Assembly: GCA_905233925.1 (NCBI GenBank)
Contig: CAJOFV010000002.1
Coordinates: forward strand, 1-63,018
DNA from: Paludibacteraceae bacterium
GTDB lineage: Bacteria > Bacteroidota > Bacteroidia > Bacteroidales > Paludibacteraceae
Direction: 5' to 3'
Length of the DNA stretch: 63,018 nucleotides
The translations under genes and the position numbers were made by a program. The notes below the pieces were generated by a model, which made no database searches, was not told the DNA's origin, and saw nothing but the letters and a program-made list of their open reading frames with translations. Position 1 is the stretch's first letter. Every line of letters starts with the position of its first letter. Shown piece after piece: positions 36,609 to 45,414 of the stretch.

Positions 36609-37416
36609 ACGCCGTTCAAATACAATTGCTGCTATCGGCACCGCACTCGTGATGCTGCTCTTGTTCTTGTTGCTGTGGTTTATCCGTATCTATTCAGTGC
36701 ATGAACAGGAAGACAATGGCATTGAGGTGGCGTTTGGTGTCGCTGAAGATGGAGGCGGTTTTCAGCCGCAGGAGTCCCAGGCGGCGCCGTCTGAATCTGT
36801 TTCACCTCCTCCGGCTCCCTCTCAACCATCTTCGAACGACTTGATGGTGCAGGATGACGAGGAATCGTTGGCGCTCCAACGCCAGCGCGATGCGGAAGAA
36901 AAAGCCCGTCAGCAGGCGGAAGCCGAACGTTTGCAAAAGCAGCGTGAAGAGCAGCAGCGTCTTGAAGCGGAGCGCCAGGTGCGCGAAAAAGCACTTGCCG
37001 AACAGCGTGCAAAGGAACAGGCGGCAATTGATAAAGCCAACCAATTCGGTTCGCTCTTTGGTAATAACGGTGCCGGAGCGGCTGGAAGTGGAGACACAGA
37101 GGGTGATACGCGTCGTGGCAATCCCGACGTAGGTTCCGGTTCTTCAGGCGGCACTTCTTGGTCATTGGCGGGACGTTCCTGCAAGAGCCTGCCTGCGCCG
37201 AGCAATAACTTCAGCCAGGAGGGCAAAGTTGTCGTAGCAATCATAGTGGACGGCAGCGGAAAAGTCGTAAGCGCCAAAGCAACCGAGGGAACAACTGTTT
37301 CCGACGACGCGACGATTCAGTTGGCGGTAAAAGCGGCATATAAAGCGGAGTTTTCCTTTACAGATCGGCCCGACAAACAGTTCGGTACGATCACCTATAT
37401 ATTCAAATATAAATAA
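36598..37416 (+). CDS. TonB/TolA-like energy transducer
   Basis: The 272-residue protein has a membrane anchor (about residues 10-30), a Pro/Ser stretch, a Gln/Glu/Arg/Ala-rich helix (about 80-145, EAERLQKQREEQQRLEAER) as in TolA, a Gly-rich linker and a C-terminal TonB-type domain (SCKSLPAPSNNFSQEGKV to ITYIFKYK). The anchor couples to ExbB/ExbD and the C-terminal domain contacts outer-membrane receptors. ATG 36598 (MVSKRRSN) overlaps exbD and gives a short basic N-terminus; the frame opens earlier at 36583. The last 85 residues are about 80% identical to the product of the fragment at 62338-62673. Confidence 0.88.
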   Translation: MVSKRRSNTIAAIGTALVMLLLFLLLWFIRIYSVHEQEDNGIEVAFGVAEDGGGFQPQESQAAPSESVSPPPAPSQPSSNDLMVQDDEESLALQRQRDAEEKARQQAEAERLQKQREEQQRLEAERQVREKALAEQRAKEQAAIDKANQFGSLFGNNGAGAAGSGDTEGDTRRGNPDVGSGSSGGTSWSLAGRSCKSLPAPSNNFSQEGKVVVAIIVDGSGKVVSAKATEGTTVSDDATIQLAVKAAYKAEFSFTDRPDKQFGTITYIFKYK

Positions 37417-37425
37417 AGAGGAACT

Positions 37426-37953
37426 ATGAACTATCTATTTTTGGACAACGGCTTCGAGGAAATAGAGGCCATCACGACAATCGACCTTTTGAGACGTGCA
37501 AACATCGCGCTTACGACGGTTTCCATTACCGGAAAACCGATGGTCTTAGGGGCACATAACATCGCCGTGGAGGCTGACGGCTTGTTTGAAAATGTGGATT
37601 TTGACGATGCCGAAATGCTTATTTTGCCTGGTGGTCAAACCCATTTGGACCAGCACAACGGCTTGCGTGAACTGCTTGTGCAGCATAACGATGCCGGCAA
37701 GGAGATTGCTGCTATTTGTGCCGCGCCTTCTGTCTTGGGAAAACTCGGTATTCTCAAGGGTAAACAGGCGACTTGTTACCCCGGCTTTGAATCCTTCCTC
37801 GGCGAGAGTTACGTGGGTGGCTTGGTCGTGGAGTCAAAGAACATCATCACAGCCAAAGGTCCCGGCCTGGCAGCGGATTTCGCTTTCTGCATCATCGAGC
37901 ACATCAAAGGCTCTGACGTGGCAGACCAGGTCTATGATACCGCGCAATATTAA
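37426..37953 (+). CDS. DJ-1/PfpI family protein
   Basis: The 175-residue protein has the DJ-1 fold signature: an early Glu (FEEIEA), LILPGGQ, the nucleophile elbow with Cys98 in IAAICAAPSVLG, and ITAKGPG. Family members act as deglycases, chaperones or redox sensors; which applies is not decidable here. It follows the TonB-like gene after 9 bp inside the long operon. Confidence 0.9.
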   Translation: MNYLFLDNGFEEIEAITTIDLLRRANIALTTVSITGKPMVLGAHNIAVEADGLFENVDFDDAEMLILPGGQTHLDQHNGLRELLVQHNDAGKEIAAICAAPSVLGKLGILKGKQATCYPGFESFLGESYVGGLVVESKNIITAKGPGLAADFAFCIIEHIKGSDVADQVYDTAQY

Positions 37954-37962
37954 GAACAGACA

Positions 37963-38000
37963 TCGACATATCGACATCTCGTCATATCGACATCTCGAAA
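37963..38000. repeat. 8-bp array (TCGACATA)
   Basis: TCGACAT, TCGACAT, TCGTCAT, TCGACAT and TCGAAAA begin at 37963, 37971, 37979, 37987 and 37995, exact 8-bp period. Confidence 0.82.
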
Positions 38001-38029
38001 AAAATAATAACAACTAAAAAAACAAAACA

Positions 38030-39190
38030 ATGAAAAAATCTATTCTTCTTCTTGCTTGCACCATGTGTGCTGCAATGACTTTTGCCCAGGAGGCGGAAGC
38101 TCCGGCAGAGGCACCCGCTGAGGCTCCGAAACCGTGGAAAGTATCTGGTGTTGTCGGCTTGAACGCCAATGCAACAGGTCTGTGGAACTGGGCTGCCGGT
38201 GGTAACAACAACGTAGCCGGTGTAGCATTCGGTAAGGTTCGTTTGCTTTACGAAGAGAACAATCTTGCTTGGGAATCCAATCTGGACATTGAGTATGGTC
38301 TGAGTTGGGTGGACCAGAAGTTTGACAAACTTCAGAAAACGTCTGACCACTTGAAGTTTGACACCAAGTTTGGTTGGGAGTTCCATCCCACATGGTTCCT
38401 TACCGCATCGGCCGCTTTCCAGACACAGATGGATCTTGGTAAAACCTATCCCGGTGATGGTACCCCGAATGTAATCAACAGTATGATTCTTGCTCCGTCT
38501 TACACCGATATCTCTGTCGGTATTGACTGGAAAAAGAGCGTCAACGGCGCAGACTTCTCCCTTTACCTCTCGCCTATCGCAGGGCGTATCACAACCGCTT
38601 ACATTTCCGACAAGAACAACGACAAATACACCAAACAGATGGTAGAGGCGGGCGTTTACACCGATCCGGAGCAAACCTTCCGTCAAACTGTTCAGGAAAC
38701 ACAGGGTACTTGGTACTATGACGACAAGAACGTCAAACAGTACAAAAACGCCATTGGTGAGCTTGGCTTGAACTTCAAGGGTACTGTCAACTATGCTTAC
38801 AAAGACCTCAAAGTGGCTTCAACACTGACCCTCTTCACCCCGTATAAATGGGACAAGGTAAAAATGTACGAGTTTGATAATGGCGAAGGTGCTGCCAACT
38901 ATACCGTTTCGCAGATGAACGAAATGGCAGACAATGGTACTGACATCTCTACCGCTACTTATCTCGGCTACCGCGACAACAACCGTCGTTTCGGTAACTT
39001 CGATGTGGATTGGACAGTGATGGTTTCCTACCAGTTCCTCAAATGCCTCAACGTTACTCTCAGCACAGACCTTAAATATATCAACGGTCTCAAGATTGAC
39101 GGCAAACCGGATGAAAAAGGTGTCATTTATGCCAAGGAGCGCGTGCAGTTCATGGGCGTTCTCGGTATTGGCGTAGGTTACAGCTTCTAA
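38030..39190 (+). CDS. DUF3078-like outer-membrane protein, copy 2
   Basis: A 386-residue protein with a signal peptide (about 1-20, cut before QEAEAPAEA), a short Ala/Glu/Pro-rich stretch and a beta-rich body (VGLNANATGLWNWAAGG, WESNLDIEYGLSW, FLTASAAFQTQ) ending in GIGVGYSF, the aromatic C-terminus of an outer-membrane barrel. It resembles DUF3078 proteins and, more distantly, the product of 30880-32235. Role unknown. It is preceded by an 8-bp array, and the next gene's ATG overlaps its stop (TAATG). Confidence 0.8.
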   Translation: MKKSILLLACTMCAAMTFAQEAEAPAEAPAEAPKPWKVSGVVGLNANATGLWNWAAGGNNNVAGVAFGKVRLLYEENNLAWESNLDIEYGLSWVDQKFDKLQKTSDHLKFDTKFGWEFHPTWFLTASAAFQTQMDLGKTYPGDGTPNVINSMILAPSYTDISVGIDWKKSVNGADFSLYLSPIAGRITTAYISDKNNDKYTKQMVEAGVYTDPEQTFRQTVQETQGTWYYDDKNVKQYKNAIGELGLNFKGTVNYAYKDLKVASTLTLFTPYKWDKVKMYEFDNGEGAANYTVSQMNEMADNGTDISTATYLGYRDNNRRFGNFDVDWTVMVSYQFLKCLNVTLSTDLKYINGLKIDGKPDEKGVIYAKERVQFMGVLGIGVGYSF

Positions 39191-39468
39191 TGACTGAACT
39201 GGAAACACTGGAATCCTCTCTTAATGCGTTGCTATCTCGTTACTCCTCCTTGCAGGCTGATTATCAGGCACTGCAGGAGGAAAACGAGCGGCAGCGGAAT
39301 GAGATTTTGCGTACCCATTCGGAACTTGTTGCCTTGCAAGAGCAATACAAATCCCTTCGGATTGCCAAGTCGCTTTCCGGCAATCCTGAGCAGCAGGAGG
39401 TGGCGAAACGCCAACTGACAAACATCATCGCGCAAGTTGATAGAGCGCTGGAAATACTCAAACAATGA
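39190..39468 (+). CDS. Small coiled-coil protein next to zapA
   Basis: The 92-residue protein is almost wholly helical with heptads (LETLESSLNALLSRYSSLQA and onwards through EENERQRNEILRTHSEL). Its position directly ahead of zapA, with an ATGA overlap, suggests a ZapB/ZauP-like partner of ZapA at the Z-ring; this is inference from context, length and coiled coil only. Confidence 0.8.
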   Translation: MTELETLESSLNALLSRYSSLQADYQALQEENERQRNEILRTHSELVALQEQYKSLRIAKSLSGNPEQQEVAKRQLTNIIAQVDRALEILKQ

Positions 39469-39779
39469 GTGATATACAACATATTAACCTTAAATTGGAT
39501 ATCCACACTGTCGCGTTGGATGTGGAGCGCGAAAAGGAGCAAACCTATCGCGAAGCGGCGGAATGGTTGAACAAAAGGTATCAATTTTATGCGGCACGTT
39601 TTAGAAACGCTTCACCCGAGAAGCTCTGGATGTATGTCGCTTTGGAATCGGCGGTCGGACTGCATGCCGATGTACGGGCGAAATCCCTTGAACCCGTCAA
39701 ACAGAAACTGTCCGAATTAAACAATCGAATAAACGAGGCGCTTGCGCCTACAACAATATTGAACAATCATAAACAATAA
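39465..39779 (+). CDS. zapA: Cell-division protein ZapA
   Basis: ZapA binds FtsZ and promotes bundling of its filaments. The 104-residue product has the ZapA pattern: a small N-terminal beta part ([19 protein letters not shown]), the segment [15 protein letters not shown], and a long C-terminal helix. The gene overlaps the coiled-coil gene by 4 bp and precedes rny by 14 bp, an arrangement known from Bacteroidota. Confidence 0.85.
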   Translation: MSDIQHINLKLDIHTVALDVEREKEQTYREAAEWLNKRYQFYAARFRNASPEKLWMYVALESAVGLHADVRAKSLEPVKQKLSELNNRINEALAPTTILNNHKQ

Positions 39780-39793
39780 TAAACAATTCATTT

Positions 39794-41326
39794 ATGTCAA
39801 CAACAGTTTTATGCATTATTATAGGTGTTGCCGCATTTGCTTTGGGCATCGGCATTTTCTACCTGATTTCCCGCTTTACAGCGGTCAGCCTGATTAAAAA
39901 GGCTGAGGAAGAAGCGGAAATAATCAAAAAGAACAAGATTGTCGAGGCAAAGGAGAAATTCATCGCTCTCAAGCTTGAGCACGACAATCAGGTGCGTGCA
40001 GACGACCAGAAGAAACAGCAGCGTGAGCAGCAACTTCGTGATCGTGAGCAGCAGCTTAATTCCCGTCAGGGTGACTTGCAGCGTCAACAGAATGACCTTA
40101 ACAACCGTGCGCAACAAGTTGATAATCAGCAGAAAGCGCTCGAATTCAAGGCGCAGGAAATTGACAAAATGCACAAGCAGGCGCAGCATCAGTTGGAACA
40201 AATCTCCGGCATTTCCGCCGAGGAGGCAAAGAAACAACTCGTTGAGGCGATGCGGGACGAGGCCAAGACAGACGCAATGGCATTCATCAACGAAACGATG
40301 GACGAAGCCCGCCTGACTGCCAACAAGGAAGCCAAGAAGCTCATCATCCAGACCATTCAGCGCATCGCATCCGAAACAACAGTTGAGAATGCCGTTTCGA
40401 TTTTCCACATTGACAACGATGAAGTCAAAGGCCGTGTCATTGGTCGCGAAGGCCGTAATATTCGCGCTTTGGAGGCAGCAACAGGCGTTGAAATCGTCGT
40501 GGACGACACCCCTGAAGCCATCACCATTTCCGGTTACGACCCCATTCGCCGTGAGATTGCGCGGCTCTCGCTCCACCAGCTCGTGCAGGACGGACGTATT
40601 CACCCCGCTCGCATTGAGGAAGTCGTTGCAAAAGTCACCAAGCAGGTAGAGGAAGAGATTATCGAGACCGGTAAACGCACCACGATTGACCTTGGCGTGC
40701 ATGGTTTGCATCCGGAACTCATCCGCCTCGTCGGCAAGATGAAATACCGCTCCTCATACGGACAGAACCTGCTCCAACACTCGCGCGAAACGGCTAACCT
40801 GTGTGGGGCTATGGCTGCCGAATTGGGTTTGAACACCAAGAAAGCCCGCCGTGCAGGACTTCTTCACGACATTGGCAAAGTGGCGGAAGAATATGCTGAC
40901 CTCCCGCACGCGGAAGCCGGTATGAAACTTTGCGAGCAGTATGGCGAAAAGCCTGATATCTGCAATGCCGTTGGTGCCCACCACGACGAATGTGAGATGG
41001 AAACGCTCATCGCTCCGATTGTACAGGCATGTGACGCCATTTCAGGTGCCCGTCCGGGTGCCCGTCGTGAGATTGTGGAGACTTATGTAAAGCGTCTCAA
41101 CGACCTTGAGAATATGGCGATGTCCTTCCCCGGCGTAGTGAAGACTTATGCCCTGCAGGCAGGCCGCGAACTCCGCGTTATTGTCGGTGCGGACAAGATT
41201 TCCGACAAGGACACCGAGCTCCTTTCCTTCGATCTCGCCAAGCGTATTCAGGACGAAATGACTTATCCCGGACAAGTCAAAGTGACCGTCATTCGCGAAA
41301 CCCGCGCAGTCAACTACGCAAAATAA
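39794..41326 (+). CDS. rny: Ribonuclease Y
   Basis: RNase Y is a membrane-tethered endoribonuclease that starts mRNA decay. The 510-residue protein has one N-terminal membrane segment (about 4-27), a long Gln/Glu/Lys-rich coiled coil (30-180), a KH domain ([20 protein letters not shown]) and an HD domain ([31 protein letters not shown]). Length and order match the family. It is the last gene before the terminator at 41335. Confidence 0.96.
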   Translation: MSTTVLCIIIGVAAFALGIGIFYLISRFTAVSLIKKAEEEAEIIKKNKIVEAKEKFIALKLEHDNQVRADDQKKQQREQQLRDREQQLNSRQGDLQRQQNDLNNRAQQVDNQQKALEFKAQEIDKMHKQAQHQLEQISGISAEEAKKQLVEAMRDEAKTDAMAFINETMDEARLTANKEAKKLIIQTIQRIASETTVENAVSIFHIDNDEVKGRVIGREGRNIRALEAATGVEIVVDDTPEAITISGYDPIRREIARLSLHQLVQDGRIHPARIEEVVAKVTKQVEEEIIETGKRTTIDLGVHGLHPELIRLVGKMKYRSSYGQNLLQHSRETANLCGAMAAELGLNTKKARRAGLLHDIGKVAEEYADLPHAEAGMKLCEQYGEKPDICNAVGAHHDECEMETLIAPIVQACDAISGARPGARREIVETYVKRLNDLENMAMSFPGVVKTYALQAGRELRVIVGADKISDKDTELLSFDLAKRIQDEMTYPGQVKVTVIRETRAVNYAK

Positions 41327-41334
41327 TAGTACAA

Positions 41335-41365
41335 AAAAAGCCGCCATCGTGGCGGCTTTTTTTAT
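41335..41365 (+). terminator. Rho-independent terminator of the pdxJ-rny operon
   Basis: AAAAAGCCGCC (41335-41345), loop ATCGT, GGCGGCTTTTT (41351-41361), then T. It is symmetrical and also faces the end of the ferredoxin gene. Confidence 0.93.
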
Positions 41366-41392
41366 TCATTCACTCATTCAATCTTTCACTCC
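41364..41392. repeat. ATTCACTC array
   Basis: ATTCATTC, ACTCATTC and AATCTTTC-type units, the reverse complement of the 25873-25940 family. Confidence 0.55.
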
Positions 41393-41402
41393 TTAATATA
41401 TA

Positions 41403-41567
41403 TTATAAGGAGATTGCCCCGCTCGGGCATACGTCTGCGCAGGTTCCGCACTCTGTGCATACGTCAGGATCGATGGAATAGTGTTCGCCTTCAGAGATTG
41501 CGCCCATCGGGCATTCGTCTTTACATGTACCGCACGCGATACAATCTTCACTGATTTTGTAAGCCAT
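41403..41567 (-). CDS. 2[4Fe-4S] ferredoxin, 54 residues
   Basis: Reading the minus strand from ATG 41567 gives MAYKISEDCIACGTCKDECP, a middle part GAISEGEHYSIDP, then VCTECGTCADVCPSGAISL and stop. This is a complete clostridial-type ferredoxin with two CxxCxxCxxxCP motifs and eight cysteines, able to carry two 4Fe-4S clusters for low-potential electron transfer. At 54 residues it is shorter than usual gene-calling cut-offs and easily missed. It has its own promoter at 41649-41618 and shares the bidirectional terminator at 41335-41365. Confidence 0.96.
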   Translation of the reverse strand: MAYKISEDCIACGTCKDECPMGAISEGEHYSIDPDVCTECGTCADVCPSGAISL

Positions 41568-41617
41568 AGTAGTATTTTTTTATGATTGGATATTTGTCCC
41601 TTTAACGAATTCGCCTG

Positions 41618-41649
41618 CAAAAGTACAACAAAATTTGCACATATACAAA
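41618..41649 (-). promoter_or_regulatory. Promoter of the ferredoxin gene
   Basis: Minus strand TTTG (41649-41646), a 20-bp spacer and TACTTTTG (41625-41618), about 50 bp ahead of the ATG. Confidence 0.85.
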
Positions 41650-41684
41650 TTTATTTGTATTATTTTTTACAAATGACGAAAATA

Positions 41685-41716
41685 TTTGCATATGTCCGCA
41701 AAAAGCAGTACTTTTG
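41685..41716 (+). promoter_or_regulatory. Promoter of udk and following genes
   Basis: TTTG (41685-41688), a 20-bp spacer and TACTTTTG (41709-41716), 19 bp ahead of ATG 41736. Confidence 0.85.
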
Positions 41717-41735
41717 TGCCGTAATTTACAATTAT

Positions 41736-42389
41736 ATGTTTATCATTGGTATAGCGGGCGGGACCGGCTCGGGAAAAACCACCGTGGTCAGAAAGTTATC
41801 AGAGCGCCTTCCAAAAGGCGAAGTCGTTGTCTTGCATCAGGATTCTTACTACAAGGATTCCAGTGGTATTCCTATGGAGGAACGCCAGAAAATCAACTTT
41901 GACCATCCCGACGCTTTCGATTGGCCGCTTTTGGAGAAGCACATTCATAAACTCCGCGAAGGGAAAGCCATTGAGGAGCCTATTTATGACTACATCACCT
42001 GCACGCGTCAGGCGGAAACAGTGCACATTGAGCCGAAGGAAGTCATTGTCGTTGAGGGGATTATGGCGTTGCGCGATGAAAAACTCCGTTCCGAAATGGA
42101 CCTCAAGATTTTCGTTGACGCCGATGCGGACGACCGTCTTATTCGCGTCATCAAGCGCGATATAATAGAGCGCGGACGTACGGCGGAAGGCGTTATGGAG
42201 CGTTACCAGCACGTCCTCAAACCTATGCACGAGCAGTTTATTGAGCCTTGTAAACGCTATGCGGACGTCATTATCCCGCAGGGTGGACACAACAACGCTG
42301 CTATCAACGTTATGGCGAAGTTCATCAAACAGCAACTCCGTGAGCAACTGCAAGTTAAGAATGGCGATTGGCGCGTAGCGAATGGATGA
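41736..42389 (+). CDS. udk: Uridine kinase
   Basis: Udk phosphorylates uridine and cytidine in pyrimidine salvage. The 217-residue product has the P-loop GIAGGTGSGKTT, HQDSYYKD, NFDHPDAFDW, YDYITCTR, VVEGIMAL, FVDADADDRLIRVIKRD and ERGRTAEGVMERY. The frame is open to 41586, but the promoter at 41685-41716 sets the start at 41736. The last dozen residues (VKNGDWRVANG) are not family-like and come from a 7-bp array that runs across the stop codon into the next gene. Confidence 0.95.
   Translation: MFIIGIAGGTGSGKTTVVRKLSERLPKGEVVVLHQDSYYKDSSGIPMEERQKINFDHPDAFDWPLLEKHIHKLREGKAIEEPIYDYITCTRQAETVHIEPKEVIVVEGIMALRDEKLRSEMDLKIFVDADADDRLIRVIKRDIIERGRTAEGVMERYQHVLKPMHEQFIEPCKRYADVIIPQGGHNNAAINVMAKFIKQQLREQLQVKNGDWRVANG
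42360..42387. repeat. 7-bp array across the udk/chrA junction
   Basis: AATGGCG, ATTGGCG, CGTAGCG and AATGGAT begin at 42360 and every 7 bp. The array encodes the odd udk C-terminus and includes the ATG of the next gene. Confidence 0.7.
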
Positions 42390-42807
42390 TCTCCGCAAAA
42401 TAGCGAACCTGTTTCTCGTCTATCTCAAGATTGGCACTTTCACCATCGGTGGCGGTTACGTCATGTTGGCGTACGTACAGCGCGAGATAGTGGACAAACA
42501 CAAGTGGATTGAGGAAAAAGAGTTCCTCAATATGCTTGCTTTGGCGCAGGCTGCACCCGGCTTGATTGCCGTAAATACGGCTATTTTCGTCGGGTGGTGT
42601 GTCTCTGGTGGAAAGCATCGTTGGGCATATATTGCAGCTGCTGTTTTGGGCGCTGTTCTGCCTTCCATCGTTTGCATTTTGCTCATCGCAATCTTCTTCA
42701 CCGGCTACAAACAACTCCCGCAAATAGAGGCAGTATTCAAAGGTGTTCGCCCCGCGGTCGTTGCTCTCATCGCCGCTACGGTAATAAGAATGGCAAGAAA
42801 AATATGA
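42382..42807 (+). CDS. Chromate transporter-family half protein, short
   Basis: The product belongs to the ChrA family: FLVYLKIGTFTIGGGYVMLA, FLNMLALAQAAPGLIAVNTA and VFKGVRPAVVALIAATV are typical of an N-terminal half. At 141 residues it lacks about 45 residues, roughly two membrane segments, that such halves usually have after the VRPAVVAL motif. It overlaps udk by 8 bp and the second half by 4 bp (ATGA). Chromate export is only one possible function of the family. Confidence 0.85.
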   Translation: MDDLRKIANLFLVYLKIGTFTIGGGYVMLAYVQREIVDKHKWIEEKEFLNMLALAQAAPGLIAVNTAIFVGWCVSGGKHRWAYIAAAVLGAVLPSIVCILLIAIFFTGYKQLPQIEAVFKGVRPAVVALIAATVIRMARKI

Positions 42808-43376
42808 TATATCTGCAACTCTTCATATCATTCCTCAAGATTGGCCTCCTCGGCTTTGGCGGCGGTATGTCCATTATTGCGCTCATTGAGATGGAAGTTA
42901 CCCGCTACGGCTGGATGACGCCCACGGAGTTTGTAGATATAGTAGGTATCAGCCAGGTCACGCCCGGTCCGATTGGTATGAACTGCGCCACATACGTCGG
43001 CTACACGGCCACCGGCAGCATTTGGGGAAGCCTCGTTGCATCGACGGCGATCATTCTTCCGAGCCTTGTTATAATGCTGATAATTTGCGCTTTATACATG
43101 CGCATCAAGGATAAATGGGCGGACAATCGCATCTATCAGATTACCATGCGCATCATCCGCATACTCATTGTCCTCCTCATCGCTTTGGCGGCTTATAAAC
43201 TGTGCACACCCGAAAGTTTTATCGACAATTACAGTTACATCATCTGCGCCGTGGTGGCGGTCTGCACTCTGTTGCCGATGTTTACCAAGAATAAGAACAA
43301 ACTAATTGACATCATCAGCCATCCTATTGTTTTGGTCGTGTTGGCTGGACTCGCAGGAGGAATGATATATGGATAA
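42804..43376 (+). CDS. Chromate transporter-family half protein
   Basis: A 190-residue full-length half protein of the ChrA family, starting FLKIGLLGFGGGMSIIALIE and containing FVDIVGISQVTPGPIGMNCATYVG. Bacteroidota often encode ChrA as two adjacent half genes that would act as a heterodimer. ATG 42804 overlaps the end of the first half. The reading frame upstream to 42594 is a shadow of that gene. Confidence 0.9.
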   Translation: MIYLQLFISFLKIGLLGFGGGMSIIALIEMEVTRYGWMTPTEFVDIVGISQVTPGPIGMNCATYVGYTATGSIWGSLVASTAIILPSLVIMLIICALYMRIKDKWADNRIYQITMRIIRILIVLLIALAAYKLCTPESFIDNYSYIICAVVAVCTLLPMFTKNKNKLIDIISHPIVLVVLAGLAGGMIYG

Positions 43377-43686
43377 CGAGTTTTTGGAAAAAGAAGAGCA
43401 GGTCCTCAAGATGCTCAAGACGGTTTTCGATCCCGAAATACCTGTCAACATCTACGACCTTGGTCTCATCTATAAGATTGAAATACAGCAAGATGGCACC
43501 TGTGACATTGATATGACGCTCACGGCTCCTTCCTGTCCTGCTGCCGATTTCTTGGTGGAGGATATCCGCCAGAAAGTTGCTACGGTGGAGGGAGTTACGG
43601 CGGTGAACGTCAACCTCGTTTTCGAACCGGAATGGACGAAAGATATGATGTCCGAAGAAGCTAAATTAGAATTGGGATTCCTATGA
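43369..43686 (+). CDS. MIP18/DUF59 family protein (SufT-like)
   Basis: The 105-residue protein shows the DUF59 pattern: VFDPEIPVNIYDLGLIY, then DIDMTLTAPSCPAADFLVED with the conserved Cys, and VNVNLVFEPEW. Members help assemble or distribute Fe-S clusters. It overlaps the ChrA half by 8 bp and the next gene by 4 bp. No suf genes are in the window. Confidence 0.92.
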   Translation: MDNEFLEKEEQVLKMLKTVFDPEIPVNIYDLGLIYKIEIQQDGTCDIDMTLTAPSCPAADFLVEDIRQKVATVEGVTAVNVNLVFEPEWTKDMMSEEAKLELGFL

Positions 43687-44468
43687 TTTATTTTTTATCC
43701 GACGCACACTTGGGCTCCAGAGCCATTGAACGCGGCTATGCGCACCAGAAGAAAGTAACAACTTTGCTCCGACAGATGGGCAAAGACGCTACGGCTATCT
43801 ATCTCCTCGGAGATATGTTTGACTTCTGGTTTGAATACTATATTACCGACAAATCCAAGAAGCAGTATGCCGAATTTATGCACACCATCCGTCATCTGGT
43901 GCGTAAAGGCGTGCACGTACACTTCTTTATCGGCAACCACGACCTCTGGACCTTTGGCGGACTCAAGAAAATGACCGGCATGATTATCCACCACCATCCG
44001 TATGCCATGACCGCTTATGGCAAAACAATCTACATGGCGCATGGTGACGGACTCTTGCCTTCGAACTACGAAACCCTTTACCCCAAGCCGGTTTTGCGCA
44101 AGATACGCTCCTTTATGCGGCTTCGCAAATTCTTCCATAACCCCGTCTCGCAGTTCCTTTTCCGCTGCTTGCACCCGAAAATCGGCAATGCGTTTGGCTA
44201 CAACTGGGCGAAAAAGAGCCGCCAGAAGGAACTTGCCAATCCATGTCCATATAAGGGCGAGGACAAAGAGGAACTTGTTTTGTACGCAAAGGAACTGGAG
44301 GGTAGGGAGCATCATGATTACTATGTCTTTGGTCATCGCCACATTGACTTGGATCTCCAAATTACTAAGGATTCCCGCGTAATCATTCTGGGAGATTGCT
44401 TCAAACTATTCACGTATGCCCAATTAAACGAAAAAGGTGAAATGCAACTCTGCCAACTACCATCTTGA
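43683..44468 (+). CDS. lpxH: UDP-2,3-diacylglucosamine diphosphatase-like (LpxH)
   Basis: A calcineurin-like metallophosphoesterase with all metal motifs: SDAHLGS, LLGDMFDFWFE, FIGNHDLW, MAHGDGL and FGHRHIDLD. The overall layout matches LpxH, which forms lipid X in lipid A synthesis at the inner face of the membrane. Its 261 residues are normal for the Bacteroidota version. It overlaps the DUF59 gene (ATGA). Confidence 0.88.
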   Translation: MIYFLSDAHLGSRAIERGYAHQKKVTTLLRQMGKDATAIYLLGDMFDFWFEYYITDKSKKQYAEFMHTIRHLVRKGVHVHFFIGNHDLWTFGGLKKMTGMIIHHHPYAMTAYGKTIYMAHGDGLLPSNYETLYPKPVLRKIRSFMRLRKFFHNPVSQFLFRCLHPKIGNAFGYNWAKKSRQKELANPCPYKGEDKEELVLYAKELEGREHHDYYVFGHRHIDLDLQITKDSRVIILGDCFKLFTYAQLNEKGEMQLCQLPS

Positions 44469-44547
44469 GACCTGCAAGCAACAAAATATTCACGAAATAC
44501 ATGGTAAATCCCAGTGACTTTGCGGAGAACGAGCCAGTAGTTAGTTA

Positions 44548-44574
44548 TTAGTTAGATATTAGTTAGATATTAAG
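44548..44574. repeat. 11-bp array (TTAGTTAGATA)
   Basis: TTAGTTAGATA begins at 44548 and 44559, with TTAAG at 44570. It lies in the lpxH/mazG gap; AAGCCAAGAGAAA just behind it resembles 62732-62745. Confidence 0.7.
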
Positions 44575-44626
44575 CCAAGAGAAAGCAGAGAGAAGTATAA
44601 CTGCACAAAAATTGAAAAACAAAGGT

Positions 44627-45412
44627 ATGTTACATTCACGAGAAGAACAATTAAAGGCATTTGACCGCCTGCTTACCGTTATGGATGACCTCCGCGAGAA
44701 GTGTCCGTGGGATCGCAAGCAGACGTTTGAATCGCTCCGCCAGAATACCATCGAAGAAACCTATGAACTGGCATCGGCGCTCATCAAGCATGATATGACG
44801 GACATATCCAAAGAACTTGGCGATGTCTTGCTCCACGTTATTTTTTACGCTAAAATTGCCAGCGAGACCGGCGATTTCGACATTGCTGATGTCTGCAACC
44901 GCCTTTGCGACAAACTGATTTTCCGCCATCCTCATGTATATGGCGAGGAAGCCGCAAAGAACGCCGAAGATGTCTCCAAACTCTGGGAGCAAGTTAAACT
45001 CAAAGAAAAAGGTGGCAATAAAACCGTCCTCGCCGGTATTCCCGAAGCCCTGCCGGCTCTTGTCAAAGCCTACCGCATTCAGGACAAAGTGACCAATGTC
45101 GGCTTTGATTGGGAAAAGCGCGAAGATGTCTGGGACAAGGTCAAGGAAGAAATGGCGGAGTTTGAAGCCGAACTGCGGGCTGGCAATCAGGAAAAAGCCG
45201 AGCGCGAATTTGGCGACCTCCTCTTTGCGATGGTGAATGTGGCTCGTCTCTATAAACTCAAACCGGATAACGCACTCGAAAAGACTAACCAGAAGTTCAC
45301 ACGCCGCTTCAATTATATCGAACAGCGTGCAACGGAACAAGACCGGAACCTGAAAGATATGACCCTTGACGAAATGGAAGCCCTTTGGCAGGAGGCAAAG
45401 AAAGACGAATAA
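44627..45412 (+). CDS. mazG: Nucleoside triphosphate pyrophosphohydrolase MazG
   Basis: MazG hydrolyses non-canonical and excess NTPs to NMPs. The 261-residue protein has two MazG domains: the first with CPWDRKQTFESL, EETYELASAL and KELGDVLLHVIFYA, the second with VKEEMAEFEAEL and EREFGDLLFAMVN. Each carries the ExxE...ExxD metal set. ATG 44627 (MLHSREEQ) is preferred over a TTG at 44612. It ends 2 bp from the convergent lipoprotein gene. Confidence 0.95.
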   Translation: MLHSREEQLKAFDRLLTVMDDLREKCPWDRKQTFESLRQNTIEETYELASALIKHDMTDISKELGDVLLHVIFYAKIASETGDFDIADVCNRLCDKLIFRHPHVYGEEAAKNAEDVSKLWEQVKLKEKGGNKTVLAGIPEALPALVKAYRIQDKVTNVGFDWEKREDVWDKVKEEMAEFEAELRAGNQEKAEREFGDLLFAMVNVARLYKLKPDNALEKTNQKFTRRFNYIEQRATEQDRNLKDMTLDEMEALWQEAKKDE

Positions 45413-45414
45413 GC

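Noticed and set aside
41393-41620. 75-codon minus-strand frame at the ferredoxin locus
   Set aside because: It is the wrong frame; the neighbouring frame 41567-41403 gives a perfect eight-cysteine ferredoxin.
42594-42803. Longer N-terminus for the second ChrA half
   Set aside because: The upstream extension is a shadow of the first half gene; ATG 42804 gives a normal family start.
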